Shown here piece after piece: positions 1-5,029 of a stretch of 5,029 nt of DNA. The notes beneath the pieces were generated by a model that was not told the origin of the DNA, searched no databases, and saw nothing but the letters and a program-made list of their open reading frames with translations. Made by a program: the position numbers and the translations under genes. The stretch's first letter is position 1; each line of letters opens with the position of its first letter. The DNA lies in the NCBI GenBank assembly GCA_947388575.1, contig CANDSI010000101.1, positions 1-5,029 on the forward strand, read 5' to 3'. This DNA is from an uncultured Mycoplasma sp. GTDB lineage: Bacteria > Bacillota_I > Bacilli_A > RF39 > UBA660.

Positions 1-543
1 TTTCATTGTGTCAGTTGTTATTCTATGGTTTAATTCACTAATGCGGATTAGAATATTGTCTTCTAATCTTTTTAATTCTTCATAACTAGAAATAGTTGTT
101 AATCCACTTCTTTGGATAGCTAATAAATGAAGATATCTTTTTAATAAAGTATTAATTATACCTAAAGAACTAGCTATTTTTTTTAAATAAATATTGCCAG
201 GGTTCATTAAAGCCATATTTATAATTCTACTTTTTAGTTCTTCTAGTCCATTTCGATAAGTTCCTTCTATTAAATAACTTTCTTTTACTCTATCTTCTAA
301 GCTTAGACTATTATTGTTTAAAACTGATTTTTTTAACATTTCTAGTAAAGATAAGGAAACTAGTTTGCCATTATATAAAATATGTAGCATATAGTTTTCT
401 GTTCCTTCTTCTTTAATAAATTCTTCACTTGTTTGTTTTATTCTATCTATTTCATTTTTAAAAACTTGATATGTTTCTAGCTCTTGTTTATCATCTGAAA
501 TACTACTATGAGTCCAATTGTTTATTTTGCTTATAAAGGACAT
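1..543 (-). CDS. Gene D: unrecognised soluble helical protein, 3' end cut by the window edge
   Basis: The minus-strand frame from ATG at 543 stays open for 181 codons to position 1 without a stop, so the C-terminus is missing. The start overlaps the TAA of gene C as TAATG. A weak SD (AAAGAG, 552-557) sits 8 nt upstream, so translation probably depends on re-initiation after gene C. The visible part begins MSFISKINNW, has no signal peptide, no membrane segment and no cysteine, and is rich in Glu, Lys, Leu and Ile. Residues about 18-45 and 150-175 look like charged helices. Residues 116-141 (GNIYLKKIASSLGI and the following helix) have a helix-turn-helix-like spacing, possibly in a small winged-helix fold, but this is weak. 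The position after a VirB6-like gene suggests a cytoplasmic accessory subunit of the same machine. I do not recognise the family. In related loci a VirB4-type ATPase is often nearby, but nothing of it is visible here. Confidence 0.8.
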   Translation of the reverse strand, partial: MSFISKINNWTHSSISDDKQELETYQVFKNEIDRIKQTSEEFIKEEGTENYMLHILYNGKLVSLSLLEMLKKSVLNNNSLSLEDRVKESYLIEGTYRNGLEELKSRIINMALMNPGNIYLKKIASSLGIINTLLKRYLHLLAIQRSGLTTISSYEELKRLEDNILIRISELNHRITTDTMK

Positions 544-2768
544 TATTTTTTCTCTTTAGCCTTTCTTCTTTCTTGTTCAAGTGTAATTTGTTGTTGGATA
601 TCTGCTGCAGAAGATTTTAAAGCTTTAGATAAATCTGCTGATTGTTCAATTGGCAAGCTTGTAAGATCTGTTTCGATTTTCCCTAAACTTTGTGCATCTT
701 GAATCTGCTTAAAATCCGCAATTGTTGGCGTTTCAGCAACACGTTTTTTCATTAATTCAAATTGAGATTTAGCTTCAGATAATTCAACAGCAGCCTCTGA
801 TGAGATATCAAATTTTGTTTGGCCTGTTTTTCTATCAACTACTACGTGTTCTCTGTTAAATTTTCCTGCTTCAGATGGTGTGCTGGCGACTTTTGAAAGT
901 TCTTGCCCTATAGCTTTTATTCTCTTATTCATATCGCTATCTATTTCAGCTGCCACTTTAGCATCTTCGATATCTCCAGTACTTTTTAATGATTGAATCA
1001 TTGCTTCCATTTCTGCAAGTGAAGTATTTGCATCAAATTTTGCTCTTGGTATAGGTTTTGGTTGTTTTATAATTTCCTTTAAAACTTTGCCATCGCTATC
1101 TGTCATAACATTTCCGTTTGCATCTAATTTATCTTTTTCTATTTCTTCAAAAATTATTTTTTCACCATAAGATTTATCTTCGCCATATTTAAAAATGTAC
1201 TTTTTGTCCCTAATGAAACCTTCTGTTTTAGATTTTACTGCATCCGCATTTTGAGTAATAGCATTAATTGTATCAAGCATTTTTTGTTGAGCTTCAAATC
1301 CTCCAGATTTCCATGCCTTGATATCTTTTCCTTTATCATCTATCCATTGTTTTAAGTAAGCACCATTTCCACCAGCTGCTGCCACCTTAGCGCGATGGTC
1401 TAGTGTATTGGATGCTGCTTTTCCTGCTGCTTTAGGCATATCACCAAACTTTTCAACTTTATTTCCATGCCATAAACCTCTAGCTCCAGCTCCCATTCCT
1501 GCTTTAAAAGCGTTGAATCCTTTTTTTAAGCCATGATTATCTTTATCATTAGCTGCTGTTCTAATCATCGCTGTTGCGCCTCCGCCAAGTGTTGCAGTCA
1601 TCATGCCTATTCCTTTCATTAATGACTTACCATATTTTCCAGCATCTAAGCCTGTAATCTCTTTGATAATTTCTGGGGCTTGTTTAACAAATAGTATTAT
1701 ACCTACTATTATTAATGCTTGTGCTATTAATAGAATATCTAATCTTGCAGAACCACTAAATACAGTACCAAAAATATCATTTATACTAGCTGTAACAGTA
1801 CTAATTAAGAATACTGCAAAATACAAAATTGCAATTCTTATAAATACTTCAGTAAATGTTGACATTGTTACTTTTAACCAATTGCTAAACACTTTTTTTG
1901 CTTGTTCATTTGGCATTATTCGTGCAAATATTGGTATTGGTGCTATAACTTCATATACTGCTAGTTTTACTAACCTTAATGCCATATCTAAACAATATTG
2001 TAATAAAACAAATAAAACAAATATACCTGCAGCTGGTGCTATTAAAAAGTAATAATTAACTTCTCCTTTTATAATACTAGGTCCTACTCTTGCTAAAGCC
2101 CAAAATGTTGTAGAATTTCTTGCTTCATCCCATAAATCACCATAAGTTGTACCTTTGTTATCTACTTCTATTATTTTACAAGCCTCTCCAGATTCTGATA
2201 CTCCATTACTTTCTTCTGCTTTTGTATCACAAAATTCAGGATTGGCATGTAAAAATGCCTTAAAAACACCTTCTGACATTATGTAACCGCCATCTCTTAT
2301 AGTGTTAGCTGGATCAGAACTGCCACTTCCAGCAGCCCCAACAATGATTTTTCCAATAGTGTTATTTATTAATAATGAATTTTGAAAATCAAAAGCAAAC
2401 TCAAAAATTGTTGGTAATAATGCAATTAACGCTACAGATATTATAACATCTTTAATAAGATTTACAGGCGACTGTTTTCCTTTTAATGCTTCATCTGGAT
2501 TAACCATTGATTTCAAAAGTGAATATGCTATTAAGAATAGCATAACTACTCCTATAATTATATAGATTCTATTTACCAAATCTCCTATAAACTTATCATC
2601 AATTAGTTTTCCGCCTTGCGCTAAAACCAAAAAAATTTGGTATACATAACTAACAAAAGAATAAATAATGCAATCTAAGGTTAATAGAATTCCGTAAAAG
2701 AATGATACAATTCCGTCTAAAATATCTTGACCCCAAGAAAATGGATTCCACCATACACCTAAAAACAT
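543..2768 (-). CDS. Gene C: VirB6/TrbL-like polytopic membrane protein with long cytoplasmic C-terminal domain
   Basis: The product has 741 residues. Hydrophobic segments lie at about 27-50, 66-86, 107-127, 237-258, 307-327 and 341-361. The basic loop 87-106 should be cytoplasmic, and loop 128-236, holding C180 and C197, should be outside. Between the fourth and fifth segments lies a conserved-looking stretch with EVIAPIPIF (273-281) and then FSNWLKV (294-300), the kind of polar/Pro motif seen in VirB6/TrbL-type inner-membrane channel subunits, including the transmembrane proteins of mycoplasma and Bacillota conjugative elements. A Gly/Ala-rich stretch (about 372-470) leads into a cytoplasmic region up to 741 with no TM or cysteine. 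Helical, charged, probably coiled-coil stretches are at about 582-626, 655-690 and 709-741. Such proteins form the translocation pore with VirB4, VirB3 and VirB8 partners. The start is fixed by AAAGGAG 8 nt upstream, directly after gene B's TAG. The family call rests on topology and motifs, not on a search. Confidence 0.85.
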   Translation of the reverse strand: MFLGVWWNPFSWGQDILDGIVSFFYGILLTLDCIIYSFVSYVYQIFLVLAQGGKLIDDKFIGDLVNRIYIIIGVVMLFLIAYSLLKSMVNPDEALKGKQSPVNLIKDVIISVALIALLPTIFEFAFDFQNSLLINNTIGKIIVGAAGSGSSDPANTIRDGGYIMSEGVFKAFLHANPEFCDTKAEESNGVSESGEACKIIEVDNKGTTYGDLWDEARNSTTFWALARVGPSIIKGEVNYYFLIAPAAGIFVLFVLLQYCLDMALRLVKLAVYEVIAPIPIFARIMPNEQAKKVFSNWLKVTMSTFTEVFIRIAILYFAVFLISTVTASINDIFGTVFSGSARLDILLIAQALIIVGIILFVKQAPEIIKEITGLDAGKYGKSLMKGIGMMTATLGGGATAMIRTAANDKDNHGLKKGFNAFKAGMGAGARGLWHGNKVEKFGDMPKAAGKAASNTLDHRAKVAAAGGNGAYLKQWIDDKGKDIKAWKSGGFEAQQKMLDTINAITQNADAVKSKTEGFIRDKKYIFKYGEDKSYGEKIIFEEIEKDKLDANGNVMTDSDGKVLKEIIKQPKPIPRAKFDANTSLAEMEAMIQSLKSTGDIEDAKVAAEIDSDMNKRIKAIGQELSKVASTPSEAGKFNREHVVVDRKTGQTKFDISSEAAVELSEAKSQFELMKKRVAETPTIADFKQIQDAQSLGKIETDLTSLPIEQSADLSKALKSSAADIQQQITLEQERRKAKEKK

Positions 2769-2776
2769 TTATTTCA

Positions 2777-2783
2777 CTCCTTT
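2777..2783 (-). promoter_or_regulatory. Shine-Dalgarno of gene C
   Basis: AAAGGAG begins directly after the TAG stop of gene B (2786-2784) and lies 8 nt before the ATG at 2768. It takes up about half of the 15-bp gap, leaving no room for a separate promoter or terminator between genes B and C. Confidence 0.85.
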
Positions 2784-3983
2784 CTATTTTATGCCACAAG
2801 TTGTTGAACTGTATATGCCTAAAACTTTAAATAAAAATTCTATTAGCATAGGTAACATAAATATTACTGCTGCAATTATTAATCTCTTCACTGTATTAAT
2901 TGTAGCTTTTTTTATTGCATCCTGATTACTAGATGCTACTGCTTTTCCATATTCTACTATTGTTAAAACTAATAAAAGAACTATTGCTATATATTTTATT
3001 AAATCAAATGTAAACTGTAAGTAATATGCTGGAGGCTTATTAATATTATCTTTTGGATTTCCTAAATAACTTTCGCATCCTTTGCTTGTATCAAAATTTA
3101 TATTTATATTTGCTTTGAATCCCAGATATTCCTCTTTTAATGTTTCTTCTGAAACTCCTAAATTGGTTTCAGCTTGATTTACATTACTACCTTGTTGCAT
3201 TTGTAATTTTTTACATTCTTCTTCATCAAAAATCTCATTATCTTCTTCATCTTTACAAATTGCTTCTATTTTTTGTTGTGTATCATTATATACATCTTGT
3301 ATGTTCGTTTGCGTAGGATCTTTTTGTCCAACGTTGCTTATAAGACTACCAGTGTAATAATTCATAGTATGAAAACTACCGGATGACCCATCGTGATTAA
3401 CTGTTTTTCTATATTCAGTTAAGTATGTACGCATTGTTGGGCATGTATCATTATTATAATCTCCATAATTATTACCACATGCATAAAGATCATATTGAGT
3501 CTTGATTTCATTTGAAACAAATGGATTCCATTTTCCCGTTTCAATAGTTCGTTCAAGAATCATCATTTGACTTGGACAAACTAGTTCTTTTTTATTTTCT
3601 TTAATAGCATTTAATCCTTGTGAAACATCACTTAAAAGAATCGATGACACATAAGTATATTGAGCTTCAATTTCTGGAATAAAAGAATTAAAATTAACAA
3701 AATAATTAATAGCATCATTTTCATAAGAAAATGTTATTCTTTTGTCATTTAAATCGTTATTATATATTGAATAATATTCTATATTTCCTACGTTTGGCAT
3801 AGCTGTTCCTACACCATAAAATGTTATATTAAGGTATTTTTTCCATGAATCTGATCCACTACTGTAAGTGCTATTATCGTTGTATATACAAGTAATTGTT
3901 CCTTGTTCATAAGCATTTGCGTTTGGTATTAAGCAAAAAAACAAAGCTAATATAATTAATGAGCTTATTATATTCTTTTTCAT
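2784..3983 (-). CDS. Gene B: paralogue of gene A, secreted VirB2/T4SS-pilin-like protein with large ectodomain
   Basis: The product has 399 residues. The signal peptide is 1-24 (PNANA|Y). The ectodomain (25-325) begins with TCIYN (31-35), has CPS at 136-138, further cysteines at 169 and 181, an acidic helical block with C243 and C257, and C303 ahead of the membrane. TM1 is about 326-345, the cytoplasmic loop carries GKAVASSNQDAIKK (346-359), TM2 is about 368-388, and C396 sits in the short outer tail. Motif order and the C-terminal hairpin match gene A, so the two look like diverged duplicates, with B's ectodomain about 125 residues longer. C17 in the signal core is not in a convincing lipobox. 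The start is supported by AAGGAG with a 9-nt spacer inside the end of gene A and by the ATGA overlap. The two-TM hairpin suggests a pilin-like T4SS component; the ectodomain matches no family I recognise. Function beyond membrane-anchored surface protein is inferred. Confidence 0.85.
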   Translation of the reverse strand: MKKNIISSLIILALFFCLIPNANAYEQGTITCIYNDNSTYSSGSDSWKKYLNITFYGVGTAMPNVGNIEYYSIYNNDLNDKRITFSYENDAINYFVNFNSFIPEIEAQYTYVSSILLSDVSQGLNAIKENKKELVCPSQMMILERTIETGKWNPFVSNEIKTQYDLYACGNNYGDYNNDTCPTMRTYLTEYRKTVNHDGSSGSFHTMNYYTGSLISNVGQKDPTQTNIQDVYNDTQQKIEAICKDEEDNEIFDEEECKKLQMQQGSNVNQAETNLGVSEETLKEEYLGFKANININFDTSKGCESYLGNPKDNINKPPAYYLQFTFDLIKYIAIVLLLVLTIVEYGKAVASSNQDAIKKATINTVKRLIIAAVIFMLPMLIEFLFKVLGIYSSTTCGIK

Positions 3984-4864
3984 TGTTGTTCACTCCTTAA
4001 TCCACTACAAATACTATTGACTGGATCTAACATACATTTAGTACAATCCCAAAAAGTTCCATTATAAACTTCACTATTGTCAATTAATTTTACAGCTAAA
4101 TTTAAAATAGTTGGAACGAAAAATATTATTATTCCAGCAATTGTTCGGATTGCTAAAGTTTTTATAGATTTTTTTATTTCATCATCTTTACTAGCTATTA
4201 CTGCTTTACCTACATCTATACTTCCAAAAATTATTAATAATATTGGTATTACTATTTTTATAACAAAAAATACCCAACCTAAAGTAGTAAAGACGCCTTG
4301 GACTGGACCTTTACAAAAATTTTCAGGGTCAAAATCTCCATCTGTTCCTTCATAAAGTGCTTTTACTTCATTCATTTTCTTTTTTGCTTCTTCACATTTT
4401 TCATCATCTTGATAAGCAAAATTAGTTGGATCGCAATATTTTTCTGCATCTTTTTGAGCTTCAATATATCTACTATCATTTTCATATTCTGCGTTAGTTG
4501 ATGGTTCATTAGGTTCTGTAGAACCATTTGGTTTCCCAGTAGTTCCTTCTGTTGATAAGTTTCTATTTATGGGATGCTTATTATCACTGGAACCATTTAA
4601 GCTAATGTTTGTTATTTCATTATTAGCTGATTCTGTATAAATTTCGCTTGGACAAGTATCTCCTATTGATATTGTAATTCCAGATTTTATAGAAATGGTA
4701 TTATTGGGGTCATTTACAGTGCAACTAGAACCAGTTTTACAAGTAATTGTATATTTATAAGGAAAGTTGGCTGGTTCATTGTATATACATGTAGCTGCTT
4801 CTGCTTTGTTTATATAAATAAAAACTATTAAAATACTAAATAACATATATTTTAAATTTTTCAT
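3980..4864 (-). CDS. Gene A: secreted, membrane-anchored VirB2/T4SS-pilin-like protein with cysteine-rich ectodomain
   Basis: Translation gives 294 residues. A Sec signal peptide spans 1-23 (basic MKNLK, hydrophobic core, likely AEA|A cleavage). The mature ectodomain starts with a TCIYN motif (25-29), followed by cysteines at 42, 48 and 71 (CPS motif at 71-73). A Ser/Thr/Pro/Asn/Gly-rich linker covers about 90-130. An acidic helical block has C144 and C157, and C184 precedes TM1 (about 195-215). The basic loop 216-240 contains GKAVIASKDDEIKK, TM2 is about 241-261, and a short tail carries C274, C277 and C286. Positive-inside logic puts the ectodomain and tail outside and the loop inside, like VirB2-type pilins, though mature pilins are far smaller. 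I chose the ATG at 4864 rather than 4879 because GGAGGAG lies just upstream of it and no SD precedes 4879. It is the first gene of the operon and overlaps gene B by ATGA. Role in a type IV secretion/conjugation machine is inferred; a surface adhesin is the main alternative. Confidence 0.85.
   Translation of the reverse strand: MKNLKYMLFSILIVFIYINKAEAATCIYNEPANFPYKYTITCKTGSSCTVNDPNNTISIKSGITISIGDTCPSEIYTESANNEITNISLNGSSDNKHPINRNLSTEGTTGKPNGSTEPNEPSTNAEYENDSRYIEAQKDAEKYCDPTNFAYQDDEKCEEAKKKMNEVKALYEGTDGDFDPENFCKGPVQGVFTTLGWVFFVIKIVIPILLIIFGSIDVGKAVIASKDDEIKKSIKTLAIRTIAGIIIFFVPTILNLAVKLIDNSEVYNGTFWDCTKCMLDPVNSICSGLRSEQQ
3993..3998 (-). promoter_or_regulatory. Shine-Dalgarno of gene B, inside gene A
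   Basis: AAGGAG, followed by TG, lies 9 nt before the ATG at 3983. It sits within the last codons of gene A, whose TGA overlaps the gene B start as ATGA. This arrangement supports translational coupling and similar expression of the two paralogues. Confidence 0.8.
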
Positions 4865-4867
4865 AAA

Positions 4868-4874
4868 CTCCTCC
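4868..4874 (-). promoter_or_regulatory. Shine-Dalgarno of gene A, decides its start
   Basis: GGAGGAG lies three bases upstream of the ATG at 4864-4862, which leaves 5 nt between the GGAGG core and the start. It overlaps the codons after the upstream in-frame ATG at 4879, which has only AT-rich, SD-free sequence before it. The shorter start also puts the basic signal-peptide n-region MKNLK at the very N-terminus. Confidence 0.8.
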
Positions 4875-4911
4875 AACATCTAGATAATTTTATACATGAT
4901 TAAAACTATTC

Positions 4912-4939
4912 ATAGTAATTATAACATTCTTTATAGTAA
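4912..4939 (-). repeat. Pair of TTACTAT direct repeats flanking the -10
   Basis: On the minus strand TTACTAT occurs at 4939-4933 and 4918-4912, spaced 21 bp start to start, close to two helical turns. The downstream copy shares one base with the candidate -10 hexamer and the upstream copy lies in the -35/-10 spacer. This geometry would suit a regulator binding one face of the DNA, but 7-bp AT-rich repeats can arise by chance. Confidence 0.3.
4918..4926 (-). promoter_or_regulatory. Candidate sigma-A extended -10 promoter for the operon
   Basis: On the minus strand TGTTATAAT reads as a perfect extended -10 (TGn followed by TATAAT, hexamer at 4923-4918). With a 17-bp spacer the -35 position (4946-4941) reads TAGTTT, a poor match to TTGACA, which an extended -10 can tolerate. 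Transcription would start near 4911, giving a leader of about 46 nt before gene A. A second, weaker -10-like TATAAA lies at 4894-4889. In DNA this AT-rich, chance matches are common, so the call is moderate. Confidence 0.5.
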
Positions 4940-4990
4940 AAAACTAGATAAAATATTTATTTTTTGTTGCTTAAGCCAATTTTCAAATGA

Positions 4991-5019
4991 ATTTCAGTTT
5001 TTAATAAATTAACTGAAAT
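4991..5019. repeat. Perfect 9-bp inverted repeat upstream of the operon
   Basis: ATTTCAGTT (4991-4999) and AACTGAAAT (5011-5019) are exact reverse complements separated by 11 AT-rich bases. It lies about 70 bp upstream of the candidate -10. It could be an operator for a dimeric regulator or a weak transcription terminator of a gene off the right edge. The stem has only two G-C pairs and no clear T-tract, so terminator function is doubtful. Confidence 0.5.
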
Positions 5020-5029
5020 AAGTCTGTTT

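Larger units (their letters stand above)
4865..5029. other. Non-coding leader and upstream region of the operon
   Basis: These 165 bases are strongly AT-rich and hold no convincing gene. Besides the promoter, direct repeats and inverted repeat listed separately, CTAGATAA occurs twice on the plus strand (4880-4887 and 4944-4951). A minus-strand frame is open from the right edge (5028) to a TAA at 4959-4957, 23 codons. It could be the end of an upstream gene, but it is too short to call. Confidence 0.5.

Noticed and set aside
508..702. Plus-strand open frame of 64 codons
   Set aside because: It lies antisense to the gene C/gene D junction, has no SD, and the minus-strand genes explain the region fully.
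1603..2052. Plus-strand open frame of 149 codons with hydrophobic stretches
   Set aside because: It is the antisense shadow of the membrane segments of gene C, without an SD or a recognisable domain.
3980..3982. TGA read as tryptophan (Mycoplasma-type code)
   Set aside because: Under that code gene A would run only a few codons further to a TAA; tryptophans in the genes use TGG, and the ATGA overlap fits TGA as a stop.
3926..3983. Gene B as a lipoprotein because of C17 in the signal core
   Set aside because: The residues before the cysteine (LFFC) do not form a lipobox, and a normal signal-peptidase I site (ANA|Y) follows.
4077..4501. Two overlapping plus-strand open frames (4077-4355 and 4298-4501)
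   Set aside because: Both are antisense to gene A, low in complexity, and lack ribosome binding sites; gene A has an SD, a signal peptide and a paralogue.
4991..5019. Inverted repeat as a rho-independent terminator
   Set aside because: The 9-bp stem is AT-rich with two G-C pairs, the loop is 11 bases, and there is no clean T-tract on either side.
4957..5028. Minus-strand frame open from the right edge to TAA, as a possible upstream gene end
   Set aside because: Only 23 codons are visible and they overlap the inverted repeat; an open run of this length is common by chance.
1..5029. CRISPR arrays, tRNA/rRNA genes, insertion sequences
   Set aside because: I saw no regularly spaced repeats, no tRNA-like cloverleaf motifs, no transposase-like protein and no terminal repeats; almost the whole window is coding on one strand.

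Overview
The window comes from an AT-rich bacterium. Hand-counted 60-base lines run from about 22% to 53% GC, mostly near 30%. Genes are preceded by strong Shine-Dalgarno sequences (GGAGG, AAGGAG, AAAGGAG), tryptophan is read from TGG, and TGA works as a stop. This fits a low-GC Bacillota using the standard bacterial code, possibly one of the gut Bacilli/Mollicutes-related lineages. It argues against a Mycoplasma that reads TGA as tryptophan. Exported proteins with cleaved signal peptides and paired cysteines, and no outer-membrane components, also suggest a monoderm cell. The taxon cannot be fixed from this sequence.

All convincing genes lie on the minus strand and are read from the right edge to the left. 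Positions 4865-5029 are a non-coding leader with a good extended -10 promoter, short direct repeats and a perfect 9-bp inverted repeat. Then follow gene A (4864-3980, 294 aa), gene B (3983-2784, 399 aa), gene C (2768-543, 741 aa) and gene D (543 to beyond position 1, 181 residues visible). The junctions are very tight: A/B overlap by ATGA, B and C are 15 bp apart with a perfect SD, and C/D overlap by TAATG. The four genes are therefore almost certainly one translationally coupled operon continuing off the left edge.

Genes A and B are diverged paralogues. Each has a Sec signal peptide, a TCIYN motif near the mature N-terminus, a later CPS motif, an acidic helical block with two cysteines 13-14 residues apart, and a C-terminal two-TM hairpin with a basic cytoplasmic loop (GKAV..S..D.IKK). 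The hairpin resembles VirB2/T4SS-pilin-like modules. Gene C looks like a VirB6/TrbL-type polytopic channel protein with a large cytoplasmic C-terminal extension. Gene D is an unrecognised soluble helical protein. Together they look like the membrane and surface part of a Gram-positive type IV secretion or conjugation apparatus, perhaps on an integrative conjugative element. No VirB4 ATPase, coupling protein, relaxase or integrase is visible here, so the transfer function is inferred from protein architecture and gene order.

The most notable points are the paralogous pair of pilin-like proteins with large cysteine-bearing ectodomains, a possible third copy of the hairpin inside gene C, and the strict confinement of cysteines to predicted exported or membrane segments.
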